This document shows positions 16,521-25,088 of a DNA stretch of 64,000 nucleotides, in pieces. The stretch comes from Paenibacillus aceti. Lineage in GTDB: Bacteria > Bacillota > Bacilli > Paenibacillales > Paenibacillaceae. The position numbers were made by a program, and so were the translations under genes. The notes under the pieces were generated by a model. The model was given only the letters and a program-made list of their open reading frames with translations, was not told the origin of the DNA and did not search any database. How positions within the stretch are numbered: the first letter of the stretch is position 1; the number at the start of each line of letters is the position of its first letter. The stretch spans positions 3,934,107 through 3,998,106 of the forward strand of contig NZ_KZ987724.1 of assembly GCF_003614185.1 (NCBI RefSeq), in the 5' to 3' direction.

Positions 16521-16576
16521 TTGCTTTTCTCGTTAATAGGAGTAAAATTACTCTTGTGTTTACCAAGGGAAACTTT
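16521..16576 (+). promoter_or_regulatory. Promoter and MntR-like operator of the Nramp gene
   Basis: TTGCTT (16521) and TAAAAT (16543) with a 16-bp spacer could be -35/-10. Downstream, GTTTACCAAGGGAAAC (16559-16574) is a near palindrome resembling the MntR operator core (TTTGCC...GGAAACT). A GAGTAA / TTACTC inverted repeat overlaps the -10. The match to MntR is partial. Confidence 0.4.
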
Positions 16577-16605
16577 TTTGTACATAGGAAAAGGGAGGGA
16601 CGACC

Positions 16606-17949
16606 ATGGAAAAAGAAAAGTTCTTGCACAAAACACAAAACGGCTTAAGTCTGGCTGAAATTAATAACACTGTACCTATCCCCGAGAATGCAAGCTTCTG
16701 GCGGAAGCTACTGGCATATACCGGTCCCGGCGCGTTAGTCGCCGTTGGATATATGGACCCCGGCAACTGGGTTACCTCGATTACTGGCGGCGCTCAATAT
16801 GGTTACCTGCTCTTGACTGTCATTCTGATCTCCAATCTGATCGCTATGCTGCTGCAGAGTATGTCCGCGAAGCTAGGGATTGTGACTGGCATGGACCTGG
16901 CTCAAGCGACGCGCCTCAGATCAGGCAAGAAGCTCGGCTTCGTGCTATGGATTATCACCGAATTGGCTATTATGGCGACAGATATCGCCGAGGTCATCGG
17001 CAGTGCTGTTGCACTCAATTTATTATTTAATATTCCGCTGCTGCTCGGTGTCATTATCACTGTACTCGACGTGTTCCTGCTGCTGATTCTGGCACGCTTC
17101 GGCTTTAGAAAAATCGAGGCCATCGTGGCCACCCTAATCGCCACAATCCTAGTTATTTTCTTATATGAAGTCATTATCTCGCAACCGGATGTCGCTCATA
17201 TGTTCGGCGGATTTATTCCTAAACCAGAGATCGTCACCGATAAGGGAGCCTTGTTCATCGCTCTCGGGATCGTCGGAGCTACGGTCATGCCGCATAATCT
17301 GTATTTGCACTCTTCCATCGTTCAGGCGCGTCAATATGACCGTAATAACCGGAAGGCCCTTAAGGAAGCTGTCAAATTTGCTACGATTGACTCGAACATC
17401 CAGCTGTCGATCGCTTTCGTCATCAACTGCCTGCTGCTCATTCTCGGCGCTTCCCTGTTCTTCGGCTATGGCGGAGAATTGGACACCTTGGGACAGCTCT
17501 ACCGGGCATTGAATGATAATGCGATCGTCGGAGCTATTGCCAGCCCGGTGCTTAGTGTCCTGTTCGCGGTGGCCCTGCTCGCTTCCGGGCAGAACTCGAC
17601 CATTACAGGTACACTGACCGGACAGATCGTCATGGAAGGCTTCATCCGCATGCGGATGCCTCTGTGGGCAAGAAGAATGATCACTCGTGTTCTGGCCATT
17701 ATTCCGGTTATTGTATGTATTATCCTGTTCGGGGACACCGAATCGGTCGTAGAGCATCTGTTGATCTATACTCAAGTATTCCTGAGTGTCGCTCTGCCTT
17801 TCTCGATTATTCCACTTACGCTCTTCACCAGTGATGAGAAATTGATGGGCGAGTTCAAGAACCGGAAATGGGTCGTTATTCTAGCCTGGATCATCGCTGC
17901 GGTTCTCACCGTGCTGAATATATGGCTGATTATCACTACTTTCCAATAA
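16606..17949 (+). CDS. mntH: Nramp-family Mn2+/H+ symporter
   Basis: A 447-aa divalent-metal importer with 11 or more hydrophobic segments. Hallmark motifs: [12 protein letters not shown] in TM1 (the DPGN metal site) and [13 protein letters not shown] in TM6 (MPH). Length is normal for MntH. AGGGAGGG precedes the ATG. It is a single-gene unit bounded by terminators on both sides; the upstream palindrome suggests Mn-dependent MntR repression. Mn import also fits the neighbouring perR-type oxidative-stress genes, though they are not in one operon. Confidence 0.94.
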   Translation: MEKEKFLHKTQNGLSLAEINNTVPIPENASFWRKLLAYTGPGALVAVGYMDPGNWVTSITGGAQYGYLLLTVILISNLIAMLLQSMSAKLGIVTGMDLAQATRLRSGKKLGFVLWIITELAIMATDIAEVIGSAVALNLLFNIPLLLGVIITVLDVFLLLILARFGFRKIEAIVATLIATILVIFLYEVIISQPDVAHMFGGFIPKPEIVTDKGALFIALGIVGATVMPHNLYLHSSIVQARQYDRNNRKALKEAVKFATIDSNIQLSIAFVINCLLLILGASLFFGYGGELDTLGQLYRALNDNAIVGAIASPVLSVLFAVALLASGQNSTITGTLTGQIVMEGFIRMRMPLWARRMITRVLAIIPVIVCIILFGDTESVVEHLLIYTQVFLSVALPFSIIPLTLFTSDEKLMGEFKNRKWVVILAWIIAAVLTVLNIWLIITTFQ

Positions 17950-17981
17950 TTCGGATAGACACGCTGTTGATGTCGCATAGA

Positions 17982-18015
17982 AGCTCAAGCAAGAATCAGT
18001 TGCTTGGGCTTTTTC
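17982..18015 (+). terminator. Rho-independent terminator
   Basis: AGCTCAAGCAA pairs with TTGCTTGGGCT around GAATCAG, followed by TTTTT; it lies 33 bp past the mntH stop. Confidence 0.8.
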
Positions 18016-18194
18016 GTGCTCTAGTGGGAGCCGTAACTTTATACTAGAGTAAAACGTTATTATAAAGGCTGTCTAAGGCTGTAGCGAACGGATTTAAGGG
18101 AAATTTGGTTGAATATCCCTATTTATGGGTATAAAATCATTTAAGTATGATCATTTAAAAATTGGAATCTATAATAGAGATGGAGTTGAACCTT

Positions 18195-19487
18195 ATGTCA
18201 GGAACAGAGACGATGAGTCCCTTGGCAAAAAAGTGGTTGATCGGTTTAATGCTCCTCGTAGCTGTTGCCTCATGTGCCATAGTTCTTATATATAACAACT
18301 ATTTCTTCCTGGGCAATCCGGATCATCCCGACAATGATGATGTGAAATACATCCAGACCTCGCGTCTATTATTAAATGAAGGCGTACTCGCCTATAATAC
18401 GAAGGACAAGCCCTCCGCTTTTATTATGCCGGGGCTGCCGTTGATTCTGTCTGGACTGATGGCGGTGTTCGGGCAGGACCAGGGCGGTGTGATCGCCTTT
18501 CGTATTTTTCAATGCCTTCAGCAGGTATTATCGGTCTATTTAATTTTCTGGATCGGCAGGCGGACATTCAACGTGCGCACCGGCTTGATTGCGGCGACGA
18601 TCAGCGCCTTCTATTTGCCGGATTATTTCTCTTCCGGCGTCATCCTAACCGAGACGACCTTCCGCACCCTGCTGCTGCTGCTCGTCTGCGTGACTATTCT
18701 GGCGATGGAGCAGAATCGGACACGCTGGTATGTGCTGATCGGTATACTCACCGCCGCCGCGGCCTATTTCAAGCCGCATGCCACGCTCTATCCGGCTGTT
18801 TTTCTGATCATTTGGTGGAGGAATAAGCTGCCTTGGCGCCTGATACTGAAATATACCGGACTGATGGTCGGCGTATACATCGTGCTGCTAACGCCATGGT
18901 GGATAAGGAACTGGCTCACCTTCCATGAGTTTATTCTGTTCACCAATTCTGCTGGCAGCCCGTTCCTGCTGGGCACAAGAGTCTACTGGAAGCTTCCACC
19001 CGCTGGCTTCTTCGAAACCCATCCGGAATATTCGCCGGATACTTTATTCCAAGGGGCCGACCGGAATGCTATCCGCAGAGGACTGGACGTCATCGCCTAC
19101 GGCTTCACCCATGAGCCGCTAAAATATATCTATTGGTACACGCTGGGAAGATGGGTTGAGCTCTATTTCCATCCCTTCTATTCCCGGCCCATCTGGCCGA
19201 TTAGTCGGCCTGTAATGAATGTTCTGCAAATCGCTCTGATGCTCTGGAATATGGCTGGCATCACCTTCGCGCTGATCAAACGCCGGTACCGCCGCCTGCT
19301 CCCGCTTCTGCTTGCGCTATGTTATTTTACGGTGATCTATATCCCGTTCATTGCCTTCAACCGCTACGGCTACCCTAATATGGCGCTGCTGATTCTGTTC
19401 GGAGCTTGCCTGATCGATCAGGCCATCACCTCCTATACCCACCGCACGCGGAGTGATTTGGAGAAGAGGAGGTTAACAACGTCATGA
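18195..19487 (+). CDS. GT-C fold membrane glycosyltransferase (GT39/PMT-like)
   Basis: A 430-aa polytopic protein, probably transferring a sugar from a polyprenyl-phosphate donor to an outer-surface acceptor. About ten hydrophobic segments are visible. The first outer loop holds the acidic pair (DHPDNDDVKYIQTSRLLL) typical of the GT-C catalytic loop. Start chosen at MSGTETMSPLAKK because GGAG lies 9 nt upstream; the in-frame ATG at 18162 has no ribosome site. The next gene overlaps by 4 bp. The acceptor is unknown (teichoic acid, S-layer or other wall polymer). Confidence 0.85.
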   Translation: MSGTETMSPLAKKWLIGLMLLVAVASCAIVLIYNNYFFLGNPDHPDNDDVKYIQTSRLLLNEGVLAYNTKDKPSAFIMPGLPLILSGLMAVFGQDQGGVIAFRIFQCLQQVLSVYLIFWIGRRTFNVRTGLIAATISAFYLPDYFSSGVILTETTFRTLLLLLVCVTILAMEQNRTRWYVLIGILTAAAAYFKPHATLYPAVFLIIWWRNKLPWRLILKYTGLMVGVYIVLLTPWWIRNWLTFHEFILFTNSAGSPFLLGTRVYWKLPPAGFFETHPEYSPDTLFQGADRNAIRRGLDVIAYGFTHEPLKYIYWYTLGRWVELYFHPFYSRPIWPISRPVMNVLQIALMLWNMAGITFALIKRRYRRLLPLLLALCYFTVIYIPFIAFNRYGYPNMALLILFGACLIDQAITSYTHRTRSDLEKRRLTTS

Positions 19488-20188
19488 GAACACTTGTAAT
19501 TATCCCTGCTTATAATGAGGAGGGCAGCATTGCCTCGGTGATTGAGGATATCCACCGCAACGCTCCTTCGGTCGATATTATCGTCATTAATGACGGCTCT
19601 AGCGACCACACGGAGGAGATCGCCACGCAGGCGGGCGCTCGCGTGCTGACGATGCCCTATAATGTCGGGATCGGCGGTGGGATGCAAACCGGCTACATAT
19701 ACGCCCAGAGGATGGGCTACGATATTGCCGTGCAGATGGATGCCGACGGACAACACCCGGCTGCAGAGCTGCCGAAGCTGATCGAGCTGGCCGGGAAATA
19801 TGACCTGGTCATCGGCTCCAGATATGTAGAAGCGACGGATTACCGGTCACCTGTGCTTCGTCGTACCGGCATTCTGTTCTTCTCTGCGCTCGTCTCCCTG
19901 GTGACCCGCCAGCGCTTTACCGATACGACGAGCGGATTCAGAGCGGCGGGCCGCAAGGTGATCGATCTCTATGCCGACTATTATCCTATCGATTATCCAG
20001 AGGTGGAGTCGATCGTCTACCTGAAGCGCAAAGGTTGCAGCATCACTGAGGTGCGGGCGGAAATGCATGAGCGTAAGGCGGGCCGCTCCTCCATCACACC
20101 GCTCAAATCCGTATATTATATGATCAAGGTTACGCTGGCCGTGCTCATGAGCGCGCTGCGTTTCAATCGGACGGCGGTGAGTAAATAG
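19484..20188 (+). CDS. Family 2 glycosyltransferase (polyprenyl-phosphate sugar synthase type)
   Basis: A 234-aa GT-A enzyme resembling dolichol-phosphate mannose synthase. Motifs: VIIPAYNEEGSIASVIEDI, VDIIVINDGSSDHTEE, GIGGGMQTGYIYA and VQMDADGQHPAAEL (the DxD). The C-terminal half lacks the long TM tail of GtrB types but has one weakly hydrophobic stretch (FFSALVSLVT). Predicted to load a sugar onto undecaprenyl phosphate on the cytoplasmic face for use by the upstream GT-C enzyme. Overlaps that gene by 4 bp and abuts the DUF2304 gene. Confidence 0.9.
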   Translation: MRTLVIIPAYNEEGSIASVIEDIHRNAPSVDIIVINDGSSDHTEEIATQAGARVLTMPYNVGIGGGMQTGYIYAQRMGYDIAVQMDADGQHPAAELPKLIELAGKYDLVIGSRYVEATDYRSPVLRRTGILFFSALVSLVTRQRFTDTTSGFRAAGRKVIDLYADYYPIDYPEVESIVYLKRKGCSITEVRAEMHERKAGRSSITPLKSVYYMIKVTLAVLMSALRFNRTAVSK

Positions 20189-20536
20189 ATGTCGATCTAT
20201 GTGCTGTCGGTAGTGATCGCCGCCCTGTTCCTGCTCTCTATTCTTGAGCTGGTCAGAAGGCAGAAGCTGAAGGAGCAGTATTCCCTACTCTGGATTCTAT
20301 TCAGCTTAATCCTGCTGATCATTTCATTTAATGTCAGTCTGGTCGAACGGATTGCAGAATGGCTCGGTGTCAAATATGCGCCTGCCGTTCTATTCCTGTT
20401 CGGCCTCTTATTCTGTTTCGCTATTATACTTCACCTTACAATCGTCATTACGAGACTTAGTTCACAGGTGCTGCGCCTGACGCAGGAAGTGACGATTATG
20501 AAGGAACGGGAGGATCTCCATGGACAAAATGATTAG
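20189..20536 (+). CDS. DUF2304 membrane protein
   Basis: A 115-aa protein with three hydrophobic segments, a RRQKLKEQYSLLWILFSL core typical of DUF2304, and a C-terminal coiled tail (SSQVLRLTQEVTIMKERED). DUF2304 genes commonly follow GT2 genes of this type. Function unknown; a scaffold or regulator of the polyprenyl-sugar synthase is inference. It starts directly after the GT2 stop and overlaps the next gene by 17 bp. Confidence 0.82.
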   Translation: MSIYVLSVVIAALFLLSILELVRRQKLKEQYSLLWILFSLILLIISFNVSLVERIAEWLGVKYAPAVLFLFGLLFCFAIILHLTIVITRLSSQVLRLTQEVTIMKEREDLHGQND

Positions 20537-20867
20537 TTATCTGCTGCTGCTGGGCAATATCGTACTACTGGTGACCGGACAAGTACTATTCAAGATCGGA
20601 CTCGGCCGATCCGGCGGCCTGCATTGGGGCAAGATTATTACTTCCCCGATGATTATCGGCGGTGTTGCCCTATACGGTATCGCAACTCTGCTCTGGTTCG
20701 CCGTGCTGACCCGGCTCCCGTTAAGCGTGGCCTACCCCATGCAAGCCTTCGCCTATGTTCTTGCTATGATCCCGGCCTATTATTTATTCAAAGAGACGAT
20801 AACACCGCTGAAGCTGGCTGGCGTCATCGTGATTCTGATCGGCGTCTATATGCTGGCCAAATCTTAA
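20520..20867 (+). CDS. Small EamA/SMR-type four-TM transporter (candidate lipid-sugar flippase)
   Basis: A 115-aa protein with four hydrophobic segments and the SMR/EamA half-unit pattern (GQVLFKIGLG, RLPLSVAYPMQAFAYVLAMI, GVIVILIGVYMLA). Similar short pairs (ArnE/ArnF) flip undecaprenyl-phosphate sugars. Position at the end of a GT-C/GT2/DUF2304 operon supports that role over drug export, but this is inference. It would have to act as a homodimer. Confidence 0.8.
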   Translation: MDKMISYLLLLGNIVLLVTGQVLFKIGLGRSGGLHWGKIITSPMIIGGVALYGIATLLWFAVLTRLPLSVAYPMQAFAYVLAMIPAYYLFKETITPLKLAGVIVILIGVYMLAKS

Positions 20868-20910
20868 TCCTCAGATTTACCGAATACCTCAAAAACAAGG
20901 GCAGAACGAA

Positions 20911-20994
20911 TCTAACGAAACTCCCTATCGCTAGCGCTAAATCCGGGCTTTCAGTTGCTATTTGCGCTAAATAGCGATATCCTGTTTCGTTAGA
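20911..20994. repeat. Intergenic inverted repeat, 'TAACGAAAC' family
   Basis: The left arm TCTAACGAAACTCCCTATCG and the right arm ATAGCGATATCCTGTTTCGT face each other, with GCTAGCGCTAAA / TTTGCGCTAAAT inside. It sits between the glycosylation operon and the yesM-like gene and could also fold as a transcription-ending hairpin. Confidence 0.7.
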
Positions 20995-21104
20995 ATTCCC
21001 CCCATATTTCCACGTTTACCTGCTATCATTCATATTTCTCCCTTCTCAATGCGATGGATTCCGATATAATAGATGATAATTTTAATACCAAAAGAGGGAT
21101 AAAT

Positions 21105-22871
21105 ATGAAGCGCTGGCTGGCAAGTTCACTTAAGCACAAACTATCGTTCATGCTCGTCTGCTCGCTGCTGATTCCACTGCTGCTGCTCGGTGTCGTCTCA
21201 TATCGGCTAGCCTCGTCCGTCACAGAGGAGAAAGCAAAGGAATCGGGAACCAACACCCTGCGCCAAATCCGTACCAATTTGGAGTTCATCGTGCTGGATG
21301 CAGAGAATATGTCGGTCTTTCTGATCGGGCATAGCGATACGCAGAAATATCTTACTCGCAAAGACAATGACGCCAATGAATACTTAAGCATGATCGGCTT
21401 CCTTACTAACTTGGCCTTCTCCAAAAAATACATATCCGACATTACGATCCAACCGAACGGTACAAGACCTGCCCTATCTACCTTTTTCAATTACACCGTT
21501 ACCCGCTCCGGAGCGCCAGATCCAATAGAGTTAAGTCCCGACTATTATACAGAGTATTCCAAATACTGGACCTCCCTGTATGAGAATGAGACGATTAACG
21601 GCCCGAAGCGAGTGATCTCATTGATGCGGCCGATTCGCGATATTAATAACTTCCGGACACTCGGGAATCTGACGATCAGCCTCAATGAAGAGGTCATTTC
21701 CACTTATCTGAAGACATCAGGACTGGTCAGCAATGGATACGTCCTTCTACTCGATGCCGACGGAGTTATTATTTCGGGCGGCGAGCCGAAGTGGCTCAAG
21801 CATAAAGTCACCGAGCTGTTCCCTGGCTTAACCATCCCGCGTGATGGCGTACATGTAAGCGGTTACGGCGAGGGTGAGGATAAAAAGACGATCCTGTTCG
21901 ATCAGATCCCCAATGTGCACTGGACATTAATGGGGGTAATTCCCTACAGCGAATACAGTGCGCAGAACCGTTTTGTGTTGTCGCTGACGGCTATAGCGTT
22001 AACCATCTCGACGCTTCTACTAGTCGGACTGGTGCTCTATCTAGTGCATCGTGTCACAAGGCCACTCTCCCGCCTGTCCGCTGTACTCAAGAGCGCCAAT
22101 CCCGATGGAGAAATGCCCCGCTTCCCGGTCACCACGACGGATGAGGTCGGGCAGCTTATGCATACCTATAATAAATTCAGCAATCGAATCACTCATTTGA
22201 CGGAGCAGGTCAGAGAGAATGAAGCCCGGAAAAAAGAGGCAGATATGCGGGCGCTGCAGGCGCAGATTAATCCTCATTTCTTATACAACACGCTCTCTTC
22301 CGTCCATTGGATGGCACTGATGAATAAGGATGAACGAATTGCAGAGATGGTCGGCTCACTGAGCGACTTCCTCAGATTTAGCCTGAACAATGGCGAAGAG
22401 TTCTGCGCCATATCGCAGGAAATCGCCCATGCCCGGCACTATGCGCAAATCCAGTCGATCCGCTTCCCCGATCAATTCGCGATCCATTTCATGATTCATC
22501 CTGACTTGGATCAGCAAATGATGCTGAAGCTGCTGCTGCAGCCCCTTATCGAGAACGCGCTAATCCATGGCATTCAGAAGAAACAGGAGCCAGGATTGAT
22601 CCATGTTATCGCGGATTATATAGATGATCGTATACGGTTCACCGTCGAAGATACGGGGGTGGGCATGGAGCGGGAAGGTTTAAGAGCATTGCAGCGGCAG
22701 CTTGATTCTGCGCTATATGGGGATGATGCCTCGGGCAGCTATGGACTCCGCAATGTTCAGCGCAGGCTGGTCCTGCATTATGGATTAGATTCTCGTCTTA
22801 CCATTGACAGCATACCGGGGCAAGGCACCAAAGCGACATTTACTATACCGGTCAGGGAGGCATCGCAATGA
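21105..22871 (+). CDS. YesM-type sensor histidine kinase
   Basis: A 588-aa membrane kinase. TM1 (LSFMLVCSLLIPLLLLGVVS), a large extracellular dCache-like domain (about 40-280), TM2 (about 290-315), HAMP, then the His_kinase domain with phospho-acceptor QINPHFLYNTLSS and an ATP lid EDTGVGMERE / GSYGLRNVQRR. Start chosen at MKRWLASSLKHK behind AGAGG; the ATG at 21054 is unsupported. The stop overlaps the start of the response regulator by 4 bp. It probably senses an extracellular sugar for the importer at 25089-28301. Confidence 0.93.
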   Translation: MKRWLASSLKHKLSFMLVCSLLIPLLLLGVVSYRLASSVTEEKAKESGTNTLRQIRTNLEFIVLDAENMSVFLIGHSDTQKYLTRKDNDANEYLSMIGFLTNLAFSKKYISDITIQPNGTRPALSTFFNYTVTRSGAPDPIELSPDYYTEYSKYWTSLYENETINGPKRVISLMRPIRDINNFRTLGNLTISLNEEVISTYLKTSGLVSNGYVLLLDADGVIISGGEPKWLKHKVTELFPGLTIPRDGVHVSGYGEGEDKKTILFDQIPNVHWTLMGVIPYSEYSAQNRFVLSLTAIALTISTLLLVGLVLYLVHRVTRPLSRLSAVLKSANPDGEMPRFPVTTTDEVGQLMHTYNKFSNRITHLTEQVRENEARKKEADMRALQAQINPHFLYNTLSSVHWMALMNKDERIAEMVGSLSDFLRFSLNNGEEFCAISQEIAHARHYAQIQSIRFPDQFAIHFMIHPDLDQQMMLKLLLQPLIENALIHGIQKKQEPGLIHVIADYIDDRIRFTVEDTGVGMEREGLRALQRQLDSALYGDDASGSYGLRNVQRRLVLHYGLDSRLTIDSIPGQGTKATFTIPVREASQ

Positions 22872-24430
22872 TTCGATTATTAATCGTGGATGATGAAGTC
22901 ATTATACGCAATGGACTAAGCTCGGTCATAGATTGGGAGGGACTAGGCTTTACGCTGCTCGCCCCAGCCGCATCTGCCGAGGAAGCTCTGGAGCGCTTGA
23001 TAGAGGAGAAGCCTCATGTCATCTTGACTGATATCCGCATGGCCGGCCAGAGCGGGCTTGATCTGGCCCGCGAGGCGCATTTATTCAACCCGCAGATCGA
23101 GACGGTTATCCTGACTGGGTATGATGATTTCAAATATGCACAGCAAGCGATCCGCTTCGGGGTCAGCGATTATTTGCTGAAGACGAGCCGGCCAGAGGAA
23201 ATCATCAAAACGATGATGAAGGCGAAGCAGCGTATATTGCAGCACCGTGAAGAAGAACGTCAGGATCATACCCATCGGGTGATCTACCGTAATCGGCTAC
23301 TGGAACGCCTGCTAACCGAGTCGGCGCGGGAGGATTCCCTGCCCCCTGAGTGGGCGGAGCATTTACCGCAGATTCAGCTGTCCCCTGTGGGCGGCGAATC
23401 GCTGCAGGTAGTGATTATTAAGACCAGTGGCTGGGGGACTCAGCCGCAAATCCGCAGCCTGCTGCTCTTTGCCGTAGACAACTGCCTGAATAACCTGCTG
23501 GAATGCGAGACGCTTCTGCGCAAGGATGACATCGCTCTGGTACTGAGGAATGCCTCGGCTACGGCAGGCCAAAGGCTACTGAAGCATGCATCCGCACAAA
23601 TCCGCCAGGCTCTGAAATGTGAGCTATTCGCTGCGATCGGCACCGAGGTCAAGCATATCAAGGATTTGCATAAATCCTATTGTCAGGCATTATATGCAGC
23701 TTCGTTCCAGGGCTTGACCGAGACGACGGATAGCGTCGCCTATGAGCAGATCAAGGATCGCAGCGGCGGACGAACCGTCTGCTCCCTCGAAGAGGAGGCC
23801 GAACTGGCCAGTCTATTGCAGAACGGAAGTCCCATTGAACTGAAGGCCTGGGCGACGAACATCATCGGCAGACAGCTCCACGACCCGGAACTGACCCCGG
23901 ATTCCCTGCGGGCCTTCGTGATCTCCATCATCGTATCAGGCCATCGCTGGCTCGAGCGGGTAATGCGCGCCATCGGCAAGGGCGATCTCTCCCCGCTACT
24001 GTGCGGCAAGGATCTGCCTGAATCCTTCAGCCTGTTCAACGAACCGGCTGAGACCCTGTTCTCGCAATTGATCACGCTACGCGATGCCTACCATAAATCG
24101 GCCGCGGATGGCCCCTCCTCCTATATTCAGCAGGCGGTAGCTTACATCCAGGCGCATCTCGCTTGCAATATCTCGCTGCAGCAGGTAGCTGGAGCAGTGC
24201 ATCTGCATCCTCACCACTTCAGCGAAGTATTCAAGCGGGAAATGGGCATCAATTATTTGGAGTTCGTCACCCGGGAACGGATGCGCAGAGCCGAGGAACT
24301 GCTAACCCAATCCCCGGCCAAAATCAGCGAAATCGCCAAGAGCGTAGGCTACGAGGATATCAAATACTTCGGCCAGCTATTCAAAAAACATACGGGCAAG
24401 ACCCCCTCCGAATTCCGCAACAAGCCTTGA
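22868..24430 (+). CDS. YesN-type response regulator, AraC family
   Basis: A 520-aa regulator. The receiver has an acidic pair LLIVDDEVI, phospho-acceptor Asp in VILTDIRMAG and switch Lys in DYLLKTSRP. The middle region (about 130-410) is of unknown fold. The C-terminal AraC double HTH reads ISLQQVAGAVHLHPHHFSEVFKR and AKISEIAKSVGYEDIKYFGQLF. It is translationally coupled to the kinase. The likely target is the downstream sugar ABC operon, with the structured repeat array lying between the two transcripts. Confidence 0.93.
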   Translation: MIRLLIVDDEVIIRNGLSSVIDWEGLGFTLLAPAASAEEALERLIEEKPHVILTDIRMAGQSGLDLAREAHLFNPQIETVILTGYDDFKYAQQAIRFGVSDYLLKTSRPEEIIKTMMKAKQRILQHREEERQDHTHRVIYRNRLLERLLTESAREDSLPPEWAEHLPQIQLSPVGGESLQVVIIKTSGWGTQPQIRSLLLFAVDNCLNNLLECETLLRKDDIALVLRNASATAGQRLLKHASAQIRQALKCELFAAIGTEVKHIKDLHKSYCQALYAASFQGLTETTDSVAYEQIKDRSGGRTVCSLEEEAELASLLQNGSPIELKAWATNIIGRQLHDPELTPDSLRAFVISIIVSGHRWLERVMRAIGKGDLSPLLCGKDLPESFSLFNEPAETLFSQLITLRDAYHKSAADGPSSYIQQAVAYIQAHLACNISLQQVAGAVHLHPHHFSEVFKREMGINYLEFVTRERMRRAEELLTQSPAKISEIAKSVGYEDIKYFGQLFKKHTGKTPSEFRNKP

Positions 24431-24449
24431 ACTACCGATTTCCATTAGG

Positions 24450-24981
24450 CCGCAAAAGTCCGGGGGGGCAGACCCGAGAAGGTTGGATGAAGCAGGGGGC
24501 GAGGAGCGGAGCGTACGTTATGAGTACGTGAGCACCGGAGAGCCCTGCTGAGTTCAAGATTCGAGGTCGACTTACTCCCTGAGTTACCTAGGGATCAAAG
24601 GCGGATTTTTTAAACTCCTAATTTAAATAAAGGTTTAAAAAGTCCGGGTTTCAGACCCGAGAAGGTTGGAGGAAGCAGGGGGCGAGGAGCGGAACGTACG
24701 TTGTGAGTACGTGAGCACCGGAGAGCCCTGCTGAGTTCAAGATTCGATGTCGACTTACTCCCTGAGTTACCTAGGGATCAAAGGCGGACTTTTTAAACTC
24801 CTAATTTAAATAAAGGTTTAAAAAGTCCGGTTTTCAGACCCGAGAAGGTTGGATGAAGCAGGGGGCGAGGAGCGGAACGTACGTTGTGAGTACGTGAGCA
24901 CCGGAGAGCCCTGCTGAGTTCAAGATTCGATGTCGACTTACTCCCTGAGTTACCTCGGGATCAAAAGCGGACTTTTTAAAC
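24450..24981 (+). repeat. Tandem array: three copies of a 166-bp structured element
   Basis: Units lie at about 24450-24615, 24633-24798 and 24816-24981 and are nearly identical. They are separated by the same 17-nt AT-rich linker (TCCTAATTTAAATAAAG). Units 2 and 3 have perfect 14-bp terminal inverted repeats (GTTTAAAAAGTCCG / CGGACTTTTTAAAC); the left end of unit 1 is eroded. Inside: GCAGGG / CCCTGC closing an arm with ACGTAC / GTACGT, and TCCCT / AGGGA near the 3' end. A diverged fourth copy lies at 11102-11249. It fills the 650-bp gap between the response regulator and the sugar-binding lipoprotein. No coding capacity is evident. Confidence 0.92.
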
Positions 24982-25088
24982 TTCCTCTAAAATCTGAAGA
25001 TTATCCCCTATGGTGCTGGATAATGCCCCCTTCTCCCCCACAGAGGATGCTCTTATACTGAACCTGAACATATAAAGGAGGGGAAGTC

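Noticed and set aside
17161-17775. 204-aa minus-strand ORF opposite mntH
   Set aside because: Antisense shadow of a clearly coding Nramp gene; composition is Asp/Gln/Arg-rich nonsense.
24480-24600. T-box or SAM riboswitch in the tandem element
   Set aside because: No AGGGTGGNACCGCG T-box core and no SAM-I/K-turn pattern; three successive copies would also be atypical.
24450-24981. CRISPR array or rRNA/tRNA cluster
   Set aside because: The repeat unit is 166 bp with constant 17-nt linkers and not variable spacers, no cas genes are near, and it does not read as tRNA or rRNA.
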